A stretch of DNA of 9,650 nt, taken from positions 1-9,650 of the forward strand of contig CABRSG010000073.1 in assembly GCA_902473545.1 (NCBI GenBank). Reading direction: 5' to 3'. The notes below the pieces were generated by a model that saw only the letters and a list, made by a program, of their open reading frames with translations, was not told the origin of the DNA and did no database searches. Shown here in pieces: positions 1-5,977 of this stretch; position 1 is the stretch's first letter, and each line of letters opens with the position of its first letter. This stretch comes from an uncultured Lachnospiraceae bacterium (GTDB taxonomy: Bacteria; Bacillota; Clostridia; Lachnospirales; Lachnospiraceae). A program made the position numbers and the translations under genes.

Positions 1-100
1 GGGAGCAAGATGCGGTCAGACTATGGAGGTCGAGATCGAGGGCGAGGACGAGGAGGCGGCATATGAGGGGATGAAATCGCTGCTGGAGGAAATACTATAG
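1..100 (+). CDS. HPr-family phosphocarrier protein, C-terminal fragment
   Basis: The frame that opens at base 2 and ends at TAG 98-100 gives 32 residues beginning GARCGQTMEVEIEGEDEE and ending KSLLEEIL. This matches the end of HPr proteins: a glycine-rich turn after helix 2 (typically LGAKxGQ), the last beta strand, an acidic G-x-D-E-E turn and the C-terminal amphipathic helix. HPr carries phosphate from enzyme I to the sugar-specific PTS proteins. In Firmicutes its Ser46-phosphorylated form acts with CcpA in catabolite repression. The His15 and Ser46 sites lie outside the window, so a true PTS HPr cannot be told from a Crh-like or paralogous copy. The gene converges on the lsrRK-cupin operon. 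The placement is interesting because E. coli HPr binds LsrK. Confidence 0.75.
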   Translation, partial: GARCGQTMEVEIEGEDEEAAYEGMKSLLEEIL

Positions 101-110
101 AAAGTACCAT

Positions 111-133
111 AAAAAGCGGAGATGTGTTCCGCT
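111..133 (-). terminator. Rho-independent terminator of the lsrR-lsrK-cupin operon
   Basis: Read on the minus strand, AGCGGA (133-128) and TCCGCT (120-115) form a 6-base-pair stem with a 7-base loop. A T-run at 115-111 follows at once. It lies about 80 bases past the cupin stop codon. Its stem shares bases 118-130 with the larger hairpin at 118-178, so the two folds exclude each other. Confidence 0.5.
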
Positions 134-187
134 GCGGACAACCGGTAAAAGCAGGGTATCTGCAGGGAATACATCTCCTTCTATTTG
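118..187 (+). terminator. Large hairpin after the HPr-like gene, probable terminator
   Basis: Bases 118-130 (GGAGATGTGTTCC) pair with 166-178 (GGAATACATCTCC) over 13 base pairs including one G-U. Four more pairs form inside (132-135 with 162-165) after a single bulged G, leaving a loop of about 26 bases. The stem is followed by the pyrimidine-rich TTCTATTT at 179-186. It sits in the convergent space between the plus-strand HPr-like gene and the minus-strand cupin gene, where a terminator serving one or both directions is expected. The loop is larger than in a textbook intrinsic terminator, so the class is inferred. Confidence 0.55.
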
Positions 188-212
188 TCAGAAGGGTTTC
201 CTCATGTCTGGC

Positions 213-563
213 TTAGTAAGTATAATTCTCCACGTTCACCTTATCCACCTCCTGGAACGGCGCGAGCGTGGAAACCATTTTCACCGGTTTATCATAGCTG
301 TTTTTGCAGTAATGGATCTCACCGGGTTCAATGTGGATAAGCTGTCCCGGATACATATGGTGTACTACGCCGTCCACAACGATGTCGATCTCACCCTCCA
401 GGATATAGAAATCCTCCTCCATGATATTGTGGTAGTGTGCCTTGAAATCCTGCCCCGGCATAAACTGAACAACGGCAAAATTCATGCGCGGACCTTTCAT
501 AAGGTATTTGGGACCGCTGTCCCCGAAGCGGTATTCTCTGTCTTTTTCGTCAACGATAAACAT
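213..563 (-). CDS. Single-domain cupin protein, candidate phospho-AI-2 processing enzyme
   Basis: This 116-residue protein is a minimal cupin beta-barrel. Cupin motif 1 is visible as G37, H43-Y-H45, E49/E50 and G57. Motif 2 is visible as P72-G73, P80-G81, H84 and N88. H43, H45, one of E49/E50 and H84 are the expected metal ligands, so a metal-dependent enzyme is likely. AGGAGA (577-572) stands 8 bases before the ATG. The gene is last in the lsrR-lsrK operon, 86 bases after lsrK, with no terminator between. Small cupins include sugar and phosphosugar isomerases, epimerases and dioxygenases, and sequence alone does not choose among them. The Lsr set here lacks LsrG, the phospho-AI-2 isomerase, which belongs to a different fold (antibiotic biosynthesis monooxygenase type). 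I therefore infer, without proof, that this cupin fills that step. A small-molecule binding or unrelated role remains possible. Confidence 0.85.
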   Translation of the reverse strand: MFIVDEKDREYRFGDSGPKYLMKGPRMNFAVVQFMPGQDFKAHYHNIMEEDFYILEGEIDIVVDGVVHHMYPGQLIHIEPGEIHYCKNSYDKPVKMVSTLAPFQEVDKVNVENYTY

Positions 564-649
564 ATCTGCAATCTCCTTTCGGGTTATTATAATCGTAAGA
601 GTCTGGTAATTCCTGTGTTTTTAAAGTACCGGGAAAGCGCGGCCGTCAT

Positions 650-2215
650 TTACAGTCCGGGCGCTGTCCACATCGGCTTCGTGATTCCCTCATTTACCAG
701 CTCAAGCTGCGCAGCGTAAATTTTGCGCCAGGTAACGTAAAGCTTATTGTAAACAGCATGGTTTTCCATGTTGGGCACGAATACCTGATCCCACTGGACT
801 GTGCGCTTTGCACCCTCTTCAATACTGGGATAAATGCCGACGCCGTATCCCGCGAGAATCGCGGCGCCGAGAGCGGTTGCTTCTTTTACGACCGGAACCT
901 TCACCGGCATACCAAGTACGTCGGCGAGGATCTGTGACCAGAGCGGACTCTTGGAGGCTCCGCCGGCAAAAATAACTTCGGACGGCATATTTCCGGTAGC
1001 TTCGTGCACCAATTCCATGTGTCCCTTAACCAGCATGGCGGTATTCTCCAGAATGGCGCGATAGAAGGTATAGCGGTTAAATTTTTCCGGATCAAGCTCA
1101 AAATTAGTGAAGGTGGGAGAGGCGTGCTTCCAGCTTATAAAGTTCATAACGTCGCTGAAGGCGCACATCATGCCGTAGCTTCCGGCGGGAATCTTTTCTG
1201 CCTCACGGTTCATGATATCGTAGGTGTCCTCTCCGGTAGCTGCGCTCTGCTGTTTTTCGAGCTGGCAGAAGCCGTCGCGGAACCAGCGCATTACAAGACC
1301 CGGCTTGAAAGCAAGAGCCTCATACTGCCAGACGCCGGGTACGGCATGACAGTTTACGCGCACACGGCACCTGGAATCGGTAGCGCCGTCCGCTGTGTTA
1401 AATTCATACTGCCAGAAGCTGCCGCCAAAAACAGCCGCCTGGTTCGGCTCCGTTGCGCCCACGCCGATCGAGCCGAGCTGGCAGTCTCCGCCGCCAACTA
1501 CCACCGGGGTGCCTTCTGCAAGCCCGGTATCCGCAGCGCCCTTTGCGTTTACGTTTGCGATAATGCTTCCGCATTCCCTGACCGGCGGGAAAATATCGTC
1601 GTGCAGTCCGCATTTGCGGGCGATCGAAGCATCCCAGCTTCTGCTTCGCAGGTCAAAAATGCCGGTGGTAGAACCGTTGCTTGGCTCTACAGCCTCCACG
1701 CCGGTCAGCCTGCGGATCAGCCAGTCGTTGAACATACCGATCTCGGCGACCTTCTCATAAATCTCCGGCATTTTATCCTTTACCCAGAGCAGACGCGGGA
1801 GAGCGCCAAGCGCATAGGTCTGACCGCTCTGCAGATAAATCTCTTTTTCCAGCTCCGGATCCATGCGGATGAGCTTTCCTACCTCGTCGTTGCTGCGCGC
1901 GTCAACGTTGGCGCATGCCCAGACCTCGTTTCCGTCTTTGTCGTAGAGGACGATGCCCTCCCGCATACAGGTGGTGGAAACGGCCGCGATCTGCTTCGGA
2001 TCAATGCGGGTTTCCTCAAGTATGCCGCGGATGCAGGCGCAGGCAAGATCCCAGTTATGTACCCAGTCGAAATCCATGCTGCCCGGATAGCGGGGATCCT
2101 CCCGATGTTCCCATTCTCTCTGCACACAGCTTAGCTGCGTGCCATCTGTGCGAAAGAGTACGGCACGCACGCTTCCGGTACCGGCGTCAATCGCCATTAA
2201 AAATTGTTCTGCCAT
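650..2215 (-). CDS. lsrK: Autoinducer-2 kinase LsrK
   Basis: A 521-residue FGGY-family carbohydrate kinase, close to the E. coli LsrK length (530). It phosphorylates imported open-chain AI-2 (DPD) at C5 with ATP, trapping the signal in the cytoplasm and making the LsrR inducer. Visible landmarks are the N-terminal phosphate-binding loop DAGTGS (10-15), the LsrK-typical SMREG-like stretch (here TTCMREG, 81-87), the segment ACANVDAR (100-107), the GGGDCQLG block with the likely catalytic base D244, and a C-terminal FAGGASKSPLWSQILAD segment followed by PVVKEATALG. The extreme C-terminus WTAPGL matches E. coli (WKAPGL). GGAGG at 2226-2222 supports the ATG. Only 21 bases separate it from lsrR, so the two genes are co-transcribed. 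Enteric operons also pair lsrR with lsrK. Nothing looks truncated. Confidence 0.96.
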   Translation of the reverse strand: MAEQFLMAIDAGTGSVRAVLFRTDGTQLSCVQREWEHREDPRYPGSMDFDWVHNWDLACACIRGILEETRIDPKQIAAVSTTCMREGIVLYDKDGNEVWACANVDARSNDEVGKLIRMDPELEKEIYLQSGQTYALGALPRLLWVKDKMPEIYEKVAEIGMFNDWLIRRLTGVEAVEPSNGSTTGIFDLRSRSWDASIARKCGLHDDIFPPVRECGSIIANVNAKGAADTGLAEGTPVVVGGGDCQLGSIGVGATEPNQAAVFGGSFWQYEFNTADGATDSRCRVRVNCHAVPGVWQYEALAFKPGLVMRWFRDGFCQLEKQQSAATGEDTYDIMNREAEKIPAGSYGMMCAFSDVMNFISWKHASPTFTNFELDPEKFNRYTFYRAILENTAMLVKGHMELVHEATGNMPSEVIFAGGASKSPLWSQILADVLGMPVKVPVVKEATALGAAILAGYGVGIYPSIEEGAKRTVQWDQVFVPNMENHAVYNKLYVTWRKIYAAQLELVNEGITKPMWTAPGL

Positions 2216-2236
2216 AAAAACCCTCCTTTTTATTGA

Positions 2237-3166
2237 TTATTCACTGCTTTTTAAAATGCCTGCCGCCGTGGCTTCATCTGTGATAAGAATATCCAGATAT
2301 CCGCCGCGCAGCGCGGCAAGAATTGCCTCTGCCTTGTTCTCACCGGCGGCAACGCCGATTACATTGTCCAGGGATCTCAGCGTTTCCAGCGAAGTACTGA
2401 TGAGCCGGTCCTCGATATCGGAAGGAACCAGCTTGCCGTCCCTGTCGATAAAATGACACAGCATGTCCCCGACTGCGCCCTTCATGGAGAGCAGCAGGAA
2501 ATCATTGTAGGAGAGCGTGCCGTTTGTGAGAATGGTAGCTCCCTTGTTCATGCTTCCGATACCTATCACGGTCATTTTTGCAAGCGATACCATGTTGCGG
2601 ATCTGCTCGACACCCGGCTCCTTTTCAATTACTGACACGATCTTCGGGTCCGTCATCACCAGCGGAGTAGGCATCAGATGCAGCTTTGCGTTGAAGATGG
2701 TGGACTGTGTGTTCGGCAGGTAATAATTGACGCCCCCGGTGAGGGAAACGACATTCACCGGAAACTCGGAATTATTCGCAAGATGATTCAGGACGCGGCT
2801 TGGCGTATCGCCGTATCCCATGTTAATATAGCTGGATTTATCAAGGCGCTCGTTGATGTACATTGCGGCTGCCTGCGCGACGCTTTCGTTGTTATCCTTG
2901 CCGTCCACGGCGGGCGGGACGATAAATGCGTCCTTGAGATGAAAGCGTGTGATAAGTTGTTTTTCAATCTGCATGCGGCTGCTGTCGCTGTTGCGCACGG
3001 AAAAATGAATGATGCCGGTTCTGCGCGCCTTGTCCAGCAGACGGTTTACACGCAGACGGGGAATCCCCAGATAGTCGCCGATGGTCTGCTGGGTAAGCCC
3101 TTCCATATAATAATACCATGCAACCTTTACGAGCAGAATATCTTCATAATCGTATTCTTCAGACAT
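2237..3166 (-). CDS. lsrR: LsrR, SorC-family repressor of the AI-2 uptake operon
   Basis: A 309-residue SorC/DeoR-type regulator. An N-terminal helix-turn-helix (about 24-45, GLTQQTIGDYLGIPRLRVNRLL) is followed by a sugar-phosphate binding domain from about residue 55 to the end. The stretch WYYYMEGLTQ closely follows E. coli LsrR WFYYHDGLTQ, keeping the Tyr (Y19) and Gln (Q26) that I recall as important for DNA contact there. The ligand-domain signatures SLTGGV (141-146), GIGSM (202-206), KGAVGDML (229-236) and AGENKAEAI near the end are all present. D234 lines up with an Asp I recall as a ligand contact in E. coli. By family, it represses until phospho-AI-2 binds. It is divergent from lsrA across 310 bases that carry candidate operators. 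AGGAGG at 3179-3174, 7 bases before the ATG, supports the start. Confidence 0.94.
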   Translation of the reverse strand: MSEEYDYEDILLVKVAWYYYMEGLTQQTIGDYLGIPRLRVNRLLDKARRTGIIHFSVRNSDSSRMQIEKQLITRFHLKDAFIVPPAVDGKDNNESVAQAAAMYINERLDKSSYINMGYGDTPSRVLNHLANNSEFPVNVVSLTGGVNYYLPNTQSTIFNAKLHLMPTPLVMTDPKIVSVIEKEPGVEQIRNMVSLAKMTVIGIGSMNKGATILTNGTLSYNDFLLLSMKGAVGDMLCHFIDRDGKLVPSDIEDRLISTSLETLRSLDNVIGVAAGENKAEAILAALRGGYLDILITDEATAAGILKSSE

Positions 3167-3188
3167 ATTTGCTCCTCCTGTGAAAGAT

Positions 3189-3199
3189 TAACAAAAGTT
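3189..3199 (+). promoter_or_regulatory. Candidate LsrR operator, copy 1 (TAACAAAAGTT)
   Basis: An 11-base element repeated at 3208-3218 with 10 of 11 bases equal and a 19-base period, roughly two helical turns. It lies between the lsrR start codon and the predicted lsrR promoter. Its partial dyad (AAC / GTT) and its recurrence near lsrA make it a repressor-site candidate; binding by LsrR is inferred. Confidence 0.4.
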
Positions 3200-3229
3200 T
3201 GAAAAGCTAACAAATGTTCTTCTTATAAT
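3199..3229 (+). promoter_or_regulatory. Weak candidate distal plus-strand promoter
   Basis: TTGAAA (3199-3204, 5 of 6) is followed after 19 bases by a perfect TATAAT (3224-3229) on the plus strand. The spacer is long and the resulting leader to lsrA would be about 240 bases, so this is a secondary candidate. It coincides with the TAACAAAWGTT repeats, so it would be under the same control if real. Confidence 0.25.
3208..3218 (+). promoter_or_regulatory. Candidate LsrR operator, copy 2 (TAACAAATGTT)
   Basis: The second copy of the direct repeat, containing AACA-AA-TGTT, an imperfect palindrome. It is just downstream of the predicted lsrR transcription start. The core ACAAATGT reappears over the lsrA -35 box (3398-3405), and nearly so in inverted orientation at 3451-3459. 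Confidence 0.4.
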
Positions 3230-3261
3230 GGAAGTTTAGCATGAAAAAGCGTGTATGTCAA
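3226..3261 (-). promoter_or_regulatory. Candidate lsrR promoter
   Basis: On the minus strand a perfect -35 TTGACA (3261-3256) is followed by a 17-base spacer and a -10 TAAACT (3238-3233, 4 of 6). TGC directly upstream makes it an extended -10. Transcription would start near 3226, about 60 bases before the lsrR ATG, and would run through the two TAACAAAWGTT repeats. That arrangement suits autorepression by LsrR. Confidence 0.55.
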
Positions 3262-3394
3262 CAGAATTTAACATAGGAAGAAAAATATTTAAAGTGCATA
3301 AAAATATACACAATTTAGAAAATTCAATATTCAAAATGTATAAAAAAGAAAAAGGGAAGCAAAAACACTATGTAAAATATCGACAATTTGCGTG
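3262..3394. other. A-rich, A-tract-bearing segment upstream of the lsrA promoter
   Basis: This stretch is far richer in A and T than the genes around it and has A-runs near 3281, 3300, 3319, 3333, 3342, 3349 and 3361, several spaced by about one or two helical turns. It has no credible ORF. It could act as an UP element or as curved DNA for the lsrA promoter. An inverted pair TATGT (3254-3258) and ACATA (3271-3275) lies at its left end. Confidence 0.35.
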
Positions 3395-3424
3395 TTGACA
3401 AATGTGGGTGCAGAGGTGTATAGT
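3395..3424 (+). promoter_or_regulatory. Candidate lsrA operon promoter
   Basis: A consensus -35 TTGACA (3395-3400), an 18-base spacer and a -10 TATAGT (3419-3424, 5 of 6) predict a start near 3431 and a leader of about 45 bases. The sequence TGACAAATGTG (3396-3406), 9 of 11 identical to the TAACAAATGTT element, covers the -35 box. A bound repressor there would block polymerase. Confidence 0.65.
3396..3406 (+). promoter_or_regulatory. Candidate LsrR operator over the lsrA -35 box
   Basis: TGACAAATGTG shares 9 of 11 bases with the repeat near lsrR. Its overlap with the -35 hexamer is a classic repressor position. Because TTGACA itself contributes several matching bases, part of the likeness is forced by the promoter consensus. 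Confidence 0.3.
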
Positions 3425-3450
3425 ATACTCAAACATTATTTCTGAATGAA

Positions 3451-3459
3451 AACATTTGA
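3451..3459 (-). promoter_or_regulatory. Candidate inverted LsrR half-site in the lsrA leader
   Basis: On the minus strand this reads TCAAATGTT, 8 of 9 identical to ACAAATGTT of the repeat. It lies between the predicted transcription start and the ribosome binding site of lsrA, about 54 bases (five turns) from the copy at the -35 box and in opposite orientation. Confidence 0.28.
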
Positions 3460-3461
3460 CG

Positions 3462-3472
3462 AAAGGAGGAGG
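3462..3472 (+). promoter_or_regulatory. Ribosome binding site that sets the lsrA start
   Basis: AAAGGAGGAGG lies inside the longer open frame that could begin at TTG 3456. It stands 7 bases (from GGAGG 3465-3469) before an in-frame TTG at 3477, so 3477 is the better initiation codon. No comparable Shine-Dalgarno precedes 3456. Confidence 0.75.
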
Positions 3473-3476
3473 CTTC

Positions 3477-4988
3477 TTGTCCGGGAAAGCGCTTTTAACG
3501 ATAAAAAATGTACATAAGGCTTTCGGCATGAATGAGGTACTGAAGGGAATCAGCCTGGAGCTGTGTGAGGGAGAGGTTCTTGCACTGATCGGCGGCAACG
3601 GCGCCGGAAAGAGTACGCTGATGAAAATTATCATGGGCATTTACCAGCACGACAGCGGCGAGATTTTTGTCAGGGGCGAAAAGGTTACTTCCAACAAAAC
3701 CAGTGCGGCGCTTGCAAGCGGGATTTATATGGTCCCGCAGGAACCGATGCTTTTTCCAAATATGACGGTAAAGGAAAATATCATCATCGGCTTCAGCAAA
3801 AAGCCGGCGGAGCTGGGCAGGGAACTGACGGAGCTGATCAGGGAGATCGGCTGGAATCTGGACTTAAACAGAAAAGCGGGCAGCCTTTCCATTGCGGAGC
3901 AGCAGATGGTTGAGATATTAAGAGGTCTTCTGAGACACGCACAGATACTGATTCTGGACGAGCCGACCAGCGCACTCACGTTCGACGAGGTAAAAAGCCT
4001 GTTCAAAAGTGTAAACGAGCTGCGGGAAAAGGGCATCGGCATTATTTATATCACGCACCGTCTGGCGGAGGTTTTTGAGATTGCCACAGACGTTGCAATT
4101 ATGAGAGACGGAAAGATCCCGGTGCGCGGACCGGTGGCGGAATTTACGCGGGAAGCGCTTGTAAAGGGATTGCTTCCTCCGGAGGCGCAGGATAAGGAAA
4201 ACAAATTAAAGGATCAGCTAAAGGGTGTGGATTACAGTCAGAAGCCTGTCTTTGAGCTGCAGCATTTCAGCGGCTACGGCTTCAGCGATATTTCCCTGAA
4301 GGTTTATCCGGGAGAGATTCTCGGACTTGCCGGGGTGATCGGCGCGGGCAGAACAGAGCTTGCCGCTACGGTATTTGGCAAGGATAAGGTGCTCGGCGGA
4401 AAAGCGATTCTGGACGGAAACGATATTACCGGGTTTTCTACCAGAAAAGTAATGGAAGCGGGACTGAATTATGTGCCGGAGGACCGCCACTATCATGGAT
4501 TATTCAAGCTCAGCGATGTGGCGGCAAACACGACCAGCGCCATGCTTGGAGAAAAACAGATGGGCAGCTTTCTTCTGAACCGTAAAGCGGAATACAATAT
4601 GACGCAGAAGTACATCGACGACTTCCGCATCAAGGTGACCGGGCAGGATCAGACGGTTGGCAGTCTCTCAGGCGGAAACCAGCAGAAAGTCGTGATCGGA
4701 CGCAGTCTCTCCACATCGCCGAAGCTTGTCATTCTCGATGAGCCGACGCGCGGAATCGACGCGGCAGCCAGGGGGGATGTGTACGCGATCATTCCCCAGC
4801 TCCGGAATCAGGGGGTGTCAGTGCTCCTGATTTCCTCCGACATGGAAGAAATCGTTGAGCTTTCCGATCGCGTCATGACAGTATGCCAGGGCAGGATCAA
4901 TGGAGAATTTAAAGGAGAAGAGATTAATCAGGATAATCTGATGGCTGCATCCTTTGGCATCATAAAGAATGAGGGGGTGGGAGCATGA
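3477..4988 (+). CDS. lsrA: LsrA, double-domain ATPase of the AI-2 ABC importer
   Basis: A 503-residue protein from the TTG start (510 if the upstream TTG at 3456 is used). It has two fused ABC domains, as in RbsA/LsrA-type sugar importers. Domain 1 has Walker A GGNGAGKST (39-47), signature LSIAEQQ (137-143), Walker B ILILDE (157-162) and H-loop His194. Domain 2 has a degenerate Walker A GVIGAGRTE (286-294, Arg for Lys), a full signature SGGNQQK (398-404), Walker B LVILDE (417-422) and a Ser in place of the H-loop His (LLISSDMEE). This asymmetry is normal for the family. It powers LsrCD. ATGA overlap (4985-4988) couples it to lsrC. The specific name rests on the neighbours, since sequence alone resembles other sugar ATPases. 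Confidence 0.93.
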   Translation: MSGKALLTIKNVHKAFGMNEVLKGISLELCEGEVLALIGGNGAGKSTLMKIIMGIYQHDSGEIFVRGEKVTSNKTSAALASGIYMVPQEPMLFPNMTVKENIIIGFSKKPAELGRELTELIREIGWNLDLNRKAGSLSIAEQQMVEILRGLLRHAQILILDEPTSALTFDEVKSLFKSVNELREKGIGIIYITHRLAEVFEIATDVAIMRDGKIPVRGPVAEFTREALVKGLLPPEAQDKENKLKDQLKGVDYSQKPVFELQHFSGYGFSDISLKVYPGEILGLAGVIGAGRTELAATVFGKDKVLGGKAILDGNDITGFSTRKVMEAGLNYVPEDRHYHGLFKLSDVAANTTSAMLGEKQMGSFLLNRKAEYNMTQKYIDDFRIKVTGQDQTVGSLSGGNQQKVVIGRSLSTSPKLVILDEPTRGIDAAARGDVYAIIPQLRNQGVSVLLISSDMEEIVELSDRVMTVCQGRINGEFKGEEINQDNLMAASFGIIKNEGVGA

Positions 4989-5977
4989 AGCGGTTATTGA
5001 AAATGCGGGAGCTCAGCAGCTTTCTGTTTCTTGTGGCGCTGTTTGTGCTCGTTGGGATCCTGAATCCGAGCTTCCTCACGGCGGACAATATTGTGGCGTG
5101 CTTCAACGACAGTGTGGTGTATATTCTGATCTCCGTTGGTATGGCGTTTGCAATTATCGTCGGGGAAATCGACGTATCAGTCGGTGCAAACCTTGGATTT
5201 ACGGCAACGGTTGTATCGTGCATGCTGCGCGATGGACAGAATTGGGCGCTTGCCTTCATCACAGGCATTCTGATCGGCGTGCTGTTCGGGCTTTTTAACG
5301 GCTGGGGTGTTGCAGTGATGGGAGTCCCCTCCCTTATCTTCACCCTTGGCACCAATGGCGTGATGCGCGGCATGATGTATGTGTACACGGGCGGTGCGTG
5401 GGTGGAGAACCTGCCGGCATCCTTCAAGCAGCTTTACACAAATACGTTTATCGGAGACATCAGTATCTGCTTTACCGTGACGGCGGTCGCTGTAATCATC
5501 GTACATCTCCTGCTGAAGAATACGAAGCGGGGCAGATATTTTACTGCAGTCGGGGATAATCCGGGCGGCGCGACGCTGGTTGGCATCCCGGCGGTACAGA
5601 CAAAGGTTGTGGCATATGTGATCTGCGGCATTTTCGCGGCGATTTCCGGAATTGTGTTTTCTTCCAGAATCGGTTTCATCACTGCCACTTCCGGAAACGG
5701 CTATGAAATGAAAGCGGTGGCGGCGTGCGTGCTCGGCGGTATCAGTCTTTCGGGCGGTGTGGGAAGCGTGATCGGAGCTTCCATCGGAGCCGTTATCATG
5801 GCGAGCATCAGCCGCCTGCTGGTATTTATGGAGCTTGGTTCCACCTACGACGATACTATCACGGGCATTATGCTGATCACCATCGTTGTTGTGGACGCGC
5901 TGATGCAGAAGCGGACGGCGGAGAAGAACCGCAGGGAGCGTCTGACGGCGCGTACAGCGGGAAAGGAGGAGATGTAA
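4985..5977 (+). CDS. lsrC: LsrC, AI-2 ABC importer permease
   Basis: A 330-residue polytopic membrane protein of the BPD_transp_2 (ribose/AraH-like) permease family, with about eight to ten hydrophobic segments. E. coli LsrC-like landmarks are IDVSVG near residue 63, TGGAWVENLPASFKQL, GDNPGGATLVG, and the block GIVFSSRIGFI followed by EMKAVAACVLGGISLSGG. This long GIGFI-to-GG block matches E. coli LsrC rather than LsrD. The C-terminus is basic and cytoplasmic (RTAEKNRRERLTAR). It should pair with LsrD to form the AI-2 channel energised by LsrA. The start overlaps the lsrA stop as ATGA behind a G-rich GAGGGGGTGG. The stop touches the lsrD ATG with no gap. Confidence 0.92.
   Translation: MKRLLKMRELSSFLFLVALFVLVGILNPSFLTADNIVACFNDSVVYILISVGMAFAIIVGEIDVSVGANLGFTATVVSCMLRDGQNWALAFITGILIGVLFGLFNGWGVAVMGVPSLIFTLGTNGVMRGMMYVYTGGAWVENLPASFKQLYTNTFIGDISICFTVTAVAVIIVHLLLKNTKRGRYFTAVGDNPGGATLVGIPAVQTKVVAYVICGIFAAISGIVFSSRIGFITATSGNGYEMKAVAACVLGGISLSGGVGSVIGASIGAVIMASISRLLVFMELGSTYDDTITGIMLITIVVVDALMQKRTAEKNRRERLTARTAGKEEM

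Noticed and set aside
586..591. Minus-strand TATAAT just upstream of the cupin gene as an internal promoter
   Set aside because: The implied start would fall at about 579, on the Shine-Dalgarno itself, and there is no -35 at 17 to 18 bases. Co-transcription with lsrK is simpler.
204..719. Plus-strand open frame (171 codons) opposite the cupin gene
   Set aside because: It covers the reverse complement of a gene with intact cupin motifs and crosses into the lsrK end. No coding evidence of its own.
1004..2134. Plus-strand open frame (376 codons) opposite lsrK
   Set aside because: Antisense shadow of a well-conserved kinase; no ribosome binding site and no recognisable motifs.
3448..3461. Possible catabolite-response (cre) site TGAAAACATTTGAC before lsrA
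   Set aside because: The right half deviates from the TGWAANCGNTNWCA consensus at four defined positions, including the central G. Too weak to call.
629..3492. The 12-mer CCGGGAAAGCGC at both 629-640 and 3481-3492 as a functional repeat
   Set aside because: A few identical 12-mer pairs are expected by chance in 9.65 kb. One copy is in a spacer and the other inside the lsrA coding start, with no shared context.
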